A DNA stretch of 64,000 nucleotides, from assembly GCF_964048965.1 (NCBI RefSeq), contig NZ_OZ040189.1, positions 2,232,001 through 2,296,000 on the forward strand, in the 5' to 3' direction. Below the pieces are notes generated by a model. That model saw only the letters and a list, made by a program, of their open reading frames with translations, did not search any database and had not been told where the DNA came from. Below, in pieces: positions 52,606 through 59,731 of this stretch. The position numbers were made by a program, and so were the translations under genes. The stretch is from Tenacibaculum sp. 190130A14a (GTDB lineage: Bacteria; Bacteroidota; Bacteroidia; Flavobacteriales; Flavobacteriaceae). How positions within the stretch are numbered: the stretch's first letter is position 1; each line of letters begins with the position of its first letter.

Positions 52606-54282
52606 TTAAAACTCGTCAGTTACACATCCGTTTGATGCAGATGAAACCGTTCTAGCATACTTGTATAAAACGCCACGTTTTGCCTTTAATGCTGGTGCTT
52701 TCCATTGGATTCTTCTTTCCAACAACTCTTCTTCAGAAACTTCTACATTAATCGTATTCGTTTCTGCGTTGATCGTAATAGTATCTCCGTTTTGAACAAG
52801 GGCAATTACCCCTCCTTCTTGTGCTTCTGGTGTAATATGTCCTACAACAAATCCGTGTGTTCCTCCAGAAAAACGACCATCAGTTATCAATGCTACATCA
52901 TTTCCTAATCCTGCTCCCATAATAGCAGCAGTAGGTTTTAGCATCTCTGGCATTCCTGGTCCACCTTTAGGTCCTTCATAACGAATCACAACTACATCAC
53001 CTTTTTCTACCTCTCCGTTTTTAATACCATCATTGGCTTCATACTCCCCTTCAAATACTTTGGCTTTTCCGGAGAAGTACAATCCTTCTTTCCCTGTAAT
53101 TTTAGCTACAGAACCTTCTTTTGCTAAGTTTCCATATAACATGCGTAAATGCCCAGTTTCTTTAATAGGCGTTTCTACATCTTTGATTACTTCCTGCCCT
53201 TCCGTTAAACTTGGAACTTCCGCAAGATTCTCTGCAAGTGTTTTCCCTGTTACAGTCAAACAATCACCATGAATCAATCCTTTTTCATGTAAATATTTTA
53301 ATACGGCTGGTGTTCCTCCAACCCTATGCACATCTTCCATCAAGTATTTACCACTCGGTTTTAGATCGGCTAAAAATGGAGTTTCATCTGAAATACGTTG
53401 AAAATCTTCTAAGGTAAACGCTACATTTGCTGCTTTAGCAATGGCTAAAAAGTGTAATACTGCATTGGTAGAACCTCCCATTACGGTAACTAAGCGAATG
53501 GCATTCTCTAAGGCTTTTTTAGTAACAATATCTGATGGTTTGATATCCTTTTCTAACAGCACTCTTAATGCTTCACCTGCCTTTACAGACTCTTCTTCTT
53601 TATTATTACTAATTGCTGGATTGGAAGAGTTATATGGTAAGCTCATTCCTAATGCCTCTATAGCAGAAGCCATGGTATTAGCGGTATACATTCCTCCACA
53701 AGCACCTGCACCCGGACAAGCTTTTTCAATAACGCTTTGGTATTCTTGGTTATCTATCTTTCCTGCTACTTTCTCTCCCCAAGCTTCAAAGGCAGAAACC
53801 ACATCTAATTTTTTCCCATCATGACATCCCGATTCGATCGTACCTCCATATACCAATACAGACGGACGGTTTAAACGTAACATTGCCATCAATGCTCCTG
53901 GCATGTTCTTATCGCATCCTACCACCGTTACCAATCCATCATACGACATGGCTTGTACCACAGTTTCCATAGAATCTGCAATTACGTCTCTAGAAGGAAG
54001 TGAGTAACGCATTCCTGGAGTTCCCATAGAAATACCATCAGAAACACCAATGGTATTAAAGATCAATCCAACTAAATCTACATTTTCTGTTCCTTGCTTA
54101 ACCAACTTAGCCAAATCGTTTAAGTGCATATTACACGGGTTTCCTTCATATCCCGTACTGGCTATACCTACCAAAGGTTTTTGTAAATCTTCATAAGTTA
54201 ATCCGATTGCATGCAACATAGCTTGTGCTGCAGGTTGTGTATCGTCTTGAGTTACTTGTTTACTAAACTTATTTAATTCCAT
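52606..54282 (-). CDS. ilvD: Dihydroxy-acid dehydratase
   Basis: A 558-residue Fe-S dehydratase, third step of branched-chain synthesis. The cluster cysteines lie in [22 protein letters not shown] and [15 protein letters not shown]; the Mg site and C-terminal [18 protein letters not shown] are conserved. The frame extends 29 codons further upstream into ilvE, but the ATG at 54282 gives the family length and start [12 protein letters not shown]. The stop of ilvE is 2 bp away, so translation is probably coupled. Confidence 0.95.
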   Translation of the reverse strand: MELNKFSKQVTQDDTQPAAQAMLHAIGLTYEDLQKPLVGIASTGYEGNPCNMHLNDLAKLVKQGTENVDLVGLIFNTIGVSDGISMGTPGMRYSLPSRDVIADSMETVVQAMSYDGLVTVVGCDKNMPGALMAMLRLNRPSVLVYGGTIESGCHDGKKLDVVSAFEAWGEKVAGKIDNQEYQSVIEKACPGAGACGGMYTANTMASAIEALGMSLPYNSSNPAISNNKEEESVKAGEALRVLLEKDIKPSDIVTKKALENAIRLVTVMGGSTNAVLHFLAIAKAANVAFTLEDFQRISDETPFLADLKPSGKYLMEDVHRVGGTPAVLKYLHEKGLIHGDCLTVTGKTLAENLAEVPSLTEGQEVIKDVETPIKETGHLRMLYGNLAKEGSVAKITGKEGLYFSGKAKVFEGEYEANDGIKNGEVEKGDVVVIRYEGPKGGPGMPEMLKPTAAIMGAGLGNDVALITDGRFSGGTHGFVVGHITPEAQEGGVIALVQNGDTITINAETNTINVEVSEEELLERRIQWKAPALKAKRGVLYKYARTVSSASNGCVTDEF

Positions 54283-54284
54283 TT

Positions 54285-55178
54285 TTAAACAGCTTTTGCT
54301 TGTTTTCTTAATTCTAATACTTCCTCTTTGTACAATTTCATTAATTGATATCCATGTGATTTCTCCCATGCCAATGGAAATTGGTAATCATCTAACGATT
54401 GTAACCCTACTACTTCTGCTGCGGTTCCTGTAAAGAAACATGCATCTGCATCTTTTAACTCCTCTAGAGTAAAATGCTTTTCTTCAATAGGAATTCCTGC
54501 TTCTTTGCATAAATCAATTACCGTGGCTCTGGTAATACCTGCCATGATATGTCCGCGTGGTGGTGTATATAACTTTCCATCTTTTTGCATAAATACATTA
54601 GCTCCTGAGCATTCTGCTACATTCCCATTCATATCCAGCAATAAGGCTTCATCATACCCAGCTTGTTTTGCTTCATTGGTAGATAAGATAGAATTGATGT
54701 AGTGCCCTGTTACCTTAGCTTCTACAAAGCATGATTTAGGATTTGGTCTTTGAAATTTTGAAGTTTTCACTTTCAATAATTTATCTCCCATATACTTTCC
54801 CCATTCCCAACATTGAATAATTAAGTTGGTTTCTGTTGAAGTGGTTAAGCTCATATTAGCTCCAGTTGTGATGATTGGGCGGATATAAGCATCCTTAAAC
54901 CCATTTTTCTCTAGCAATTCATAGGTTATTCTAGTTAACTCTTCTTCCGTATAATCAAACTCAATATTCATTACTTCTGCCCCGTACTTCAATCTTTTAT
55001 AATGATCATAGGCTTTGAATATTCTGGTTCCTTTAGAAGTTTCGTATGCTCGTATTCCCTCAAAAACACCGTTTCCATAATGCAAGCTTTGGCTATACAT
55101 ATTGGTAGTAGCTTTTGCATCGGTTGCTTTTAAAAACTCCCCATTGTAATAAATTATGGTGTTATCGTTATAGTACAT
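54285..55178 (-). CDS. ilvE: Branched-chain amino acid aminotransferase
   Basis: A 297-residue fold-type IV PLP transaminase for Val, Leu and Ile. It shows [60 protein letters not shown] around the PLP lysine region (read in parts), and [20 protein letters not shown] with the glycine-rich phosphate site. It is the first structural gene of the ilvEDBNCA operon. A 155-bp untranslated stretch separates it from the second attenuator terminator. Confidence 0.94.
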   Translation of the reverse strand: MYYNDNTIIYYNGEFLKATDAKATTNMYSQSLHYGNGVFEGIRAYETSKGTRIFKAYDHYKRLKYGAEVMNIEFDYTEEELTRITYELLEKNGFKDAYIRPIITTGANMSLTTSTETNLIIQCWEWGKYMGDKLLKVKTSKFQRPNPKSCFVEAKVTGHYINSILSTNEAKQAGYDEALLLDMNGNVAECSGANVFMQKDGKLYTPPRGHIMAGITRATVIDLCKEAGIPIEEKHFTLEELKDADACFFTGTAAEVVGLQSLDDYQFPLAWEKSHGYQLMKLYKEEVLELRKQAKAV

Positions 55179-55337
55179 TGTTTTAGTTGTTTTTGTTATT
55201 CGAAATTATTTTAAACGGTTTTATTACTTTCTTGTGTTTTTTGATCTTGGATGATTCCTATTGGACGACTTTTTTATTCATTTTATTGATTTACAGTTAG
55301 TTAAATTTAATTTTTCTTTTACATTCACGATATAAAA

Positions 55338-55367
55338 AAAGCCTGTATCAAAAATTGATACAGGCTT
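55338..55367 (-). terminator. ilv attenuator 2: terminator (segments 3:4)
   Basis: On the minus strand a 14-bp perfect stem AAAGCCTGTATCAA / TTGATACAGGCTTT is followed by a run of Ts (55333-55340). It lies 25 bp after the stop of leader peptide 2. Segment 3 (plus 55355-55363) can instead pair with TTGATGCAG just downstream of the leader ORF (plus 55387-55395), giving a 9-bp antiterminator with one G-U. Confidence 0.9.
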
Positions 55368-55391
55368 TCTTATACACAATAGCTATCTGCA

Positions 55392-55457
55392 TCAACTCGG
55401 TGGTGAGTTAATAATGACAATAATGATAATGACTACTATGTTTGTAAATATGTTCAT
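55392..55457 (-). CDS. ilv leader peptide 2 (attenuator, proximal to ilvE)
   Basis: A 21-residue ORF, ATG at 55457 and TGA at 55394-55392. It contains the run IVVIIIIVII, so 11 of 21 residues are Ile or Val, and ends NSPPS. The codons after the run (AAC TCA) form AACTC (segment 1, plus 55405-55409), which pairs with GAGTT at the stop codon (segment 2, plus 55394-55398). A ribosome stalled in the Ile/Val run would cover segment 1 and free segment 2 to pair with segment 3, preventing termination. The layout is that of ilvL-type attenuation. Too short to be found by size-limited gene callers. Confidence 0.88.
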   Translation of the reverse strand: MNIFTNIVVIIIIVIINSPPS

Positions 55458-55482
55458 ATGTTCTATTTGAATTGCATAAAAA

Positions 55483-55511
55483 AAAGGCTTCCTAAATTTT
55501 AGGAAGCCTTT
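55483..55511 (-). terminator. ilv attenuator 1: terminator
   Basis: On the minus strand a stem of at least 11 bp, AAAGGCTTCCT / AGGAAGCCTTT, is followed by a nine-base T-tract (plus 55478-55486). It lies between leader peptide 1 and leader peptide 2. A possible antiterminator pairs GGGAAGT just after the leader 1 stop (plus 55537-55543) with GCTTCCT of the first terminator arm (plus 55501-55507): 7 bp including two G-U. Confidence 0.9.
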
Positions 55512-55543
55512 CATGATATATTATAATTTAAATACTACTTCCC

Positions 55544-55609
55544 CTATCCTTGTGAAATAATCACAACGACAATAATGACAGAAATAATATTTAATACTTG
55601 TTTGCTCAT
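55544..55609 (-). CDS. ilv leader peptide 1 (attenuator, distal)
   Basis: A 21-residue ORF, ATG at 55609 and TAG at 55546-55544. The sequence contains NIISVIIVVVIIS, and 12 of 21 residues are Ile, Val or Leu (one Leu). It is followed by its own terminator at 55483-55511. It has the same length as leader 2 but differs in sequence outside the Ile/Val run, so it is not a recent exact duplication. Within the run, TTGTGA/TCACAA can form a small hairpin that a stalled ribosome would melt. Confidence 0.88.
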   Translation of the reverse strand: MSKQVLNIISVIIVVVIISQG

Positions 55610-55616
55610 TCTGTTG

Positions 55617-55649
55617 CAAATATTTCAAAATATTTTTTTAACCACCAAA
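55617..55649 (-). promoter_or_regulatory. Probable promoter of the ilv operon (TTTG-N21-AATATTTG)
   Basis: On the minus strand TTTG (55646-55649) is followed by 21 nt and AATATTTG (55617-55624, one mismatch to TAnnTTTG). It has the same spacing as the SRP RNA promoter. The start site would fall only a few bases before the leader 1 ATG. Confidence 0.5.
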
Positions 55650-55763
55650 CATTTTTCAACAAAAAAAATAAAAACCTGCAAACAACAGGGCTACAACCCC
55701 TTATTTTACAAGGGATTAAAAATAAAATTAATTTTATTCTTTTATTTATCAAAAATTAATTTA

Positions 55764-55771
55764 TAGCTTTG
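55764..55771 (+). promoter_or_regulatory. Promoter -7 box (TAGCTTTG) of the arg operon
   Basis: A perfect TAnnTTTG. The predicted start site near 55775 is a few bases before the ATG of the short leader ORF at 55779. No TTG lies at the proper spacing. It is 114 bp from the ilv promoter box on the opposite strand. Confidence 0.5.
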
Positions 55772-55778
55772 TAGCGTT

Positions 55779-55829
55779 ATGCAACAAAATAAAACATACA
55801 ATAATACACCCAGTTTGTTTGTGCGGTAA
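55779..55829 (+). CDS. Short leader ORF of the arg operon (16 codons, ends in CGG Arg)
   Basis: ATG at 55779, TAA at 55827-55829, encoding MQQNKTYNNTPSLFVR. The only Arg is the last codon, CGG, a codon that is rare in this AT-rich DNA. The CGG-TAA region is inside a hairpin CGGT/ACCG (55824-55837), itself inside a long-range stem that ends in a T-rich tract (see 55797-55886). No Shine-Dalgarno is expected in this phylum. The leader role is inferred from position and structure, not from homology. Confidence 0.5.
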   Translation: MQQNKTYNNTPSLFVR

Positions 55830-55886
55830 ATCACCGACACAGCGTCTTCTTTTATAGCAAACTAGGTATTGTATTTTTATTTTTTC
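55797..55886 (+). promoter_or_regulatory. Structured arg leader with terminator-like long-range stem
   Basis: TACAATA (55797-55803) pairs with TATTGTA (55867-55873), and CC-AGTTTG (55809-55817) with CAAACT-GG (55858-55866), with a 5-nt bulge and one mismatch. The enclosed 40 nt hold a second hairpin GTG-CGGT/ACCG-CAC (55821-55840). The outer stem runs into TTTTTATTTTTT. It looks like a conditional terminator enclosing the end of the short leader ORF, or a ligand-binding RNA. Whether arginine or a protein controls it is unknown. Confidence 0.5.
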
Positions 55887-55919
55887 GTTTTGAAACCAAC
55901 AGCAATTTTAAATTTTATT

Positions 55920-56035
55920 AGTAATTCATATACTATCTTTTCAGATAGCCATATTACTATACGCCCTACTTTTATCCGACCACGCCCGTAAGGGTGTTTC
56001 TCTATTTCATGGAACTTAGGTGTGTCCGGTTCCTT
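55920..56035 (+). promoter_or_regulatory. Second structured part of the arg leader
   Basis: Three hairpins follow in series. TAGTAAT/ATTACTA encloses CTATC/GATAG (55919-55960). ACGCCC-GTAA-GGGTGT has a GNRA-type loop (55982-55997). GGAAC/GTTCC lies at 56011-56033. The region is clearly richer in G and C than other intergenic DNA here, which suggests conserved RNA. It matches no riboswitch class that I can recognise. Confidence 0.45.
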
Positions 56036-56089
56036 CTTCCAACAAAACGATTACAACTTAAAATTTCAATCATAACTAAATATCAATGA
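56009..56089 (+). CDS. Small ORF (26 codons) overlapping the first arg gene
   Basis: ATG at 56009, TGA at 56087-56089 overlapping the GNAT start as ATGA. The peptide begins MELRCVRFLLPTKRLQ and continues KISIITKYQ. It has three Arg (AGG, CGG, CGA, none of them the common AGA or CGT of this genome) and several Lys. The overlap would couple translation of this ORF to the arg operon. Its 5' codons form part of the GGAAC/GTTCC hairpin. Plausible as a regulatory leader peptide; no homologue is known to me. Confidence 0.45.
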   Translation: MELRCVRFLLPTKRLQLKISIITKYQ

Positions 56090-56703
56090 AAATTGTTATT
56101 GCCAATGCATCGCATACCACATATGCGCAAGTTATTTGTGATACCATTGAAAAAGCCGCTCAAAAAAGAGGTACTGGTATAGCGAAACGTACACCTAACT
56201 ACATCATTTCTAAGTTAACACAAGGAAATGCGGTGATCGCTTTAGATGGAGATCAATTTGCTGGTTTTTGTTACATCGAATCATGGGAACATGGAAAGTT
56301 TGTAGCAAACTCCGGACTTATTGTACATCCGAACTATAGAGGAATTGGGCTCGCTAAAAAGATTAAAAAACATGTTTTTGAGCTATCTAGAACCAAATAT
56401 CCTACTGCCAAAATTTTCAGTATTACTACCGGATTAGCGGTTATTAAAATGAATACAAACCTAGGTTACAAGCCTGTTACGTTTTCAGAATTAACCGAAG
56501 ATCAGTCTTTTTGGAAAGGATGTCAAACCTGTATAAACTACGATGTTCTACAAAGAACTAAGCAAAAAATGTGCTTATGTACGGGCATGCTATATGATCC
56601 AAATACCTCCAACTCAAAAAAAGTAAAAGTCAAAGAAAAGGTCTTCCAAAGACTAAAAAAAATTAAGGAAGCCTTGTTCTTAAAAAAACAAACAACTAAA
56701 TAA
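56086..56703 (+). CDS. GNAT acyltransferase heading the arg operon (probable N-acylglutamate synthase)
   Basis: A 205-residue GNAT. The acyl-CoA loop is HPNYRGIGLAKKIKK (about 81-95). It is the first gene of the arginine operon, where an acyl-CoA:glutamate N-acyltransferase is needed, and no ArgJ or classical ArgA is present here. That role, common for such genes in Bacteroidota, is inferred from context. The C-terminal part has a cysteine cluster (Cys146, Cys149, Cys163, Cys165: CxxC-x13-CxC), possibly binding zinc, and then a Lys-rich tail. Whether the acyl group is acetyl or succinyl is open. Confidence 0.8.
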   Translation: MKIVIANASHTTYAQVICDTIEKAAQKRGTGIAKRTPNYIISKLTQGNAVIALDGDQFAGFCYIESWEHGKFVANSGLIVHPNYRGIGLAKKIKKHVFELSRTKYPTAKIFSITTGLAVIKMNTNLGYKPVTFSELTEDQSFWKGCQTCINYDVLQRTKQKMCLCTGMLYDPNTSNSKKVKVKEKVFQRLKKIKEALFLKKQTTK

Positions 56704-56714
56704 TTTAATATCAA

Positions 56715-57893
56715 ATGAAAAAATTAGTCATTGCGTATAGTGGAGGTCTAGACACATCATATTGTGCAGTTAGCCTAGTAAAACAAGGATATGAAGTACA
56801 CGCGGTAAGTGTGAATACTGGAGGTTTCTCGTCTGAAGAAGTTAAACATATTGAAGAAAAAGCCTATCTCATGGGAGTAAGCACCTACAAAAACATTGAT
56901 GCAGTAAACGACTTCTACCATAAGGTGGTAAAGTATTTAATCTTCGGAAATGTCTTAAAAAACAATACCTACCCTCTTTCTGTAAGTGCAGAAAGAATTA
57001 TTCAGGCTATTGAAATTATCAATTATGCTAAAAGTATAGGAGTTTCTTACATAGCACACGGAAGTACGGGAGCAGGAAATGATCAAGTTAGGTTTGACAT
57101 GATCTTTCAAACCTTGGCTCCAGAAATTGAAATCATTACGCCTATTAGAGACTTACAACTATCAAGACAGGAAGAAATTGATTATTTAAAGGCAAATGGT
57201 ATTGTGCTTTCTTGGGAAAAAGCCAAATATTCTATCAACAAAGGCTTATGGGGAACTAGTGTTGGTGGTGAAGAAACCTTAACTTCAAACAAGCCATTAC
57301 CAGAGCAAGCCTATCCATCACAACTCGACAAAGTAACTCCTAAAACGGTAAAACTAACCTTTAGCAAAGGGGAATTGATTGCTATTAATGATATTCATAA
57401 AGACATGGTCACCAATATCAAAGTTTTAGACATGATTGCATCTTCTTTTGCTATTGGTAGAGACATTCATGTAGGTGACACTATCGTGGGAATTAAAGGA
57501 AGAGTCGGTTTTGAAGCTGCAGCCGCTTTAATTATTATCAAAGCCCATCACCTACTAGAAAAACATACCCTTACCAAATGGCAATTACAACATAAAGAAT
57601 ACCTAGCTAATTTTTATGGAATGCACTTGCATGAAGGTATGTATCTAGATCCAGTAATGAGAAACATAGAAGATTTCTTAGAAAATAGTCAAGACAAAGT
57701 TACAGGGCATGTATTTGTTACGCTAAAACCTTATCACTTTAGTTTAGACGGAATCTCATCTCCTCATGATTTAATGAATACTCAATTTGGCTGTTATGGA
57801 GAAATGAATACCGGATGGACCGCCGAGGAAGCCAAAGGTTTTATAAAGCTTTTAGGAAATCAAAACAAAATCTATCAACAAGTAAATCAATAA
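56715..57893 (+). CDS. argG: Argininosuccinate synthase
   Basis: A 392-residue ATP-dependent ligase condensing citrulline and aspartate. The N-terminal ATP pyrophosphatase loop is KKLVIAYSGGLDTSYCAV. It also shows YIAHGSTGAGNDQVRFDM, ITPIRDLQLSRQEEIDYL and NKGLWGTSVGGEE. Start ATG is 12 bp after the GNAT gene. A perfect small hairpin ATTACG/CGTAAT lies in the gap to argC. Confidence 0.95.
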   Translation: MKKLVIAYSGGLDTSYCAVSLVKQGYEVHAVSVNTGGFSSEEVKHIEEKAYLMGVSTYKNIDAVNDFYHKVVKYLIFGNVLKNNTYPLSVSAERIIQAIEIINYAKSIGVSYIAHGSTGAGNDQVRFDMIFQTLAPEIEIITPIRDLQLSRQEEIDYLKANGIVLSWEKAKYSINKGLWGTSVGGEETLTSNKPLPEQAYPSQLDKVTPKTVKLTFSKGELIAINDIHKDMVTNIKVLDMIASSFAIGRDIHVGDTIVGIKGRVGFEAAAALIIIKAHHLLEKHTLTKWQLQHKEYLANFYGMHLHEGMYLDPVMRNIEDFLENSQDKVTGHVFVTLKPYHFSLDGISSPHDLMNTQFGCYGEMNTGWTAEEAKGFIKLLGNQNKIYQQVNQ

Positions 57894-57907
57894 TTACGCA
57901 TTCGTAA
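57892..57907 (+). repeat. Small palindrome between argG and argC
   Basis: ATTACG-CATT-CGTAAT directly after the argG stop. There is no T-run, so it is probably an mRNA-stabilising or processing hairpin rather than a terminator. Confidence 0.5.
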
Positions 57908-57926
57908 TTCATAATTAAAGAATAAC

Positions 57927-58904
57927 ATGATACAAGTAGGAATCATAGGAGGAGCAGGATATACAGCAGGAGAATTAATCAGACTCTTGTTACAACATCC
58001 AAATGCAGCTATCAACTTTGTATATAGCACCTCCAATGCTGATAATAAGCTTTCTCAAGTACATCAAGACTTAGAGGGGAATACAGCATTAAAATTTACA
58101 CAAGAAATCAATTATAATATCGATGTGCTTTTCTTGTGTCTCGGACATGGAAACTCAAAGAAGTTCTTAGAGAAATACACTTTTGCCAATCATACTAAAA
58201 TTATTGATTTAGGCAATGACTTTAGACTTTATAAAGATGCCATTTTCAATGAGAAAGATTTTGTATATGGCTTACCTGAATTTCAAAAGGAAGTCATCCA
58301 AAATGCCAACTATATTGCTAATCCAGGGTGTTTTGCCACGACAATTCAATTGGCTTTACTCCCTTTGGCTAATTCAAAACTATTGGTAAACGATGTTCAT
58401 ATCAATGCGGTTACGGGAGCAACGGGTGCGGGTACTTCCCTATCTGCCACTACTCACTTTACCTGGAGAGATAATAACTACTCGTACTATAAGCCTTTTA
58501 CACACCAGCATTTAGGAGAAATACAACAAACGGTAACCACCTTGCAGTCATCTTTTAATTCAGAAGTGTTTTTTCTTCCGAATAGAGGGAATTTTTCAAG
58601 AGGAATCTTTGCAACCCTTTATACCGAATTTGAGGGAAGCATTGAGGAAGCCAAAGAATTGTATGCAGCATATTACAAAGAACATCCATTTACCCATATT
58701 TCAGAAAATCCAATTCATTTAAAACAAGTGGTAAACACCAACAAATGCTTGATTCACTTACATAAATACAACCATCAATTATTAATTACAAGTAGTATAG
58801 ACAATCTTTTAAAAGGAGCTTCAGGGCAAGCAGTACAAAACATGAATCTATTATTTGACTTACCAGAAGCTACCGGATTACACTTAAAAGCAACCTACTT
58901 CTAA
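57927..58904 (+). CDS. argC: N-acylglutamyl-phosphate reductase
   Basis: A 325-residue NADPH enzyme that reduces N-acetyl- (or N-succinyl-) glutamyl phosphate to the semialdehyde. The nucleotide motif is GIIGGAGYTAGELIRLL, the catalytic Cys is in IANPGCFATTIQLAL, and the family's SATTHFTWRDNN and C-terminal GASGQAVQNMNL are clear. Third gene of the arg operon. Confidence 0.95.
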   Translation: MIQVGIIGGAGYTAGELIRLLLQHPNAAINFVYSTSNADNKLSQVHQDLEGNTALKFTQEINYNIDVLFLCLGHGNSKKFLEKYTFANHTKIIDLGNDFRLYKDAIFNEKDFVYGLPEFQKEVIQNANYIANPGCFATTIQLALLPLANSKLLVNDVHINAVTGATGAGTSLSATTHFTWRDNNYSYYKPFTHQHLGEIQQTVTTLQSSFNSEVFFLPNRGNFSRGIFATLYTEFEGSIEEAKELYAAYYKEHPFTHISENPIHLKQVVNTNKCLIHLHKYNHQLLITSSIDNLLKGASGQAVQNMNLLFDLPEATGLHLKATYF

Positions 58905-58930
58905 TCATTAAAAAATAAACAAAAAAGAAC

Positions 58931-59731
58931 ATGAAAATAGCCATCATCGGAACCGGAAACTTAGGAAAATCAATTGCCAAAGGATTGATTAAAAACAACA
59001 CCTTTAGTCAACTCATTTTAACCAAAAGAAACCTCAAAGAATTAGAAGAGTTTGCTACTACCGAAAAAGTACAGCTAACCACTTGTAATATGGAAGCGGT
59101 TCAACAAGCTGATATTTTAATTTTTGCAGTACAACCAAGGCATTTTGAGCAAATACTACAAGAAATTCAACCAGTATTAACCCCAAATCATGTCATTATT
59201 TCTACCATTACGGGCTATTCTATTGATAAAATAGAAGCTAGTATTGGAGCTCAACACAATATTATCAGAGCGATGCCAAACACTGCTATTGCTGTAGGAA
59301 AATCTATGACTTGTATTTGTAGCAATACTAGTGCTAACGGACATGTACAATTGGCCTCTTCTATTTTTAAGGTCCTCGGAAATACTTTGGTAATTCCAGA
59401 AAGTCAAATGCAGGCCGCTACCGTGGTATGTGCAAGTGGAATTGCTTTTTGGATGCGTCTAATACGAGCAACGACACAAGCTGCCATTCAACTAGGTTTT
59501 GATGCTAAAGAAGCACAAGAACTTGCCATGTATACCAGTGAGGGAGCCGCTAATTTATTAATCAATACAGGTAGTCATCCAGAACAAGAAATAGACAAAG
59601 TAACCACTCCAAAAGGCTGTACTATTGAAGGTTTGAACGAGATGGAACACAAAGGACTAAGCGCTGCATTGATTCAAGGAATGGTATCCTCTTTCAATAA
59701 AATTAATACCATTAAAAAAGAGCAAATATGA
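58931..59731 (+). CDS. proC: Pyrroline-5-carboxylate reductase
   Basis: A 266-residue NAD(P)H enzyme making proline from pyrroline-5-carboxylate. The Rossmann motif is IAIIGTGNLGKSIAKGL, followed by FAVQPRHFEQIL, IIRAMPNTAIAVGKSMT and the C-terminal KVTTPKGCTIEGLNEME. Its place between argC and argD suggests common control of Pro and Arg synthesis from glutamate semialdehydes. Its stop overlaps the argD start (ATGA). Confidence 0.92.
   Translation: MKIAIIGTGNLGKSIAKGLIKNNTFSQLILTKRNLKELEEFATTEKVQLTTCNMEAVQQADILIFAVQPRHFEQILQEIQPVLTPNHVIISTITGYSIDKIEASIGAQHNIIRAMPNTAIAVGKSMTCICSNTSANGHVQLASSIFKVLGNTLVIPESQMQAATVVCASGIAFWMRLIRATTQAAIQLGFDAKEAQELAMYTSEGAANLLINTGSHPEQEIDKVTTPKGCTIEGLNEMEHKGLSAALIQGMVSSFNKINTIKKEQI

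Noticed and set aside
55262..55285. Seven-codon ORF (MNKKVVQ) on the minus strand between the second attenuator and ilvE
   Set aside because: It has no Ile/Val run and no following terminator, so it is not a third leader.
55575..55766. 63-codon plus-strand frame between the ilv leader and the arg promoter
   Set aside because: It is antisense to leader peptide 1 and the ilv promoter and has low-complexity composition. The Ile/Val leader reading on the other strand is far better supported.
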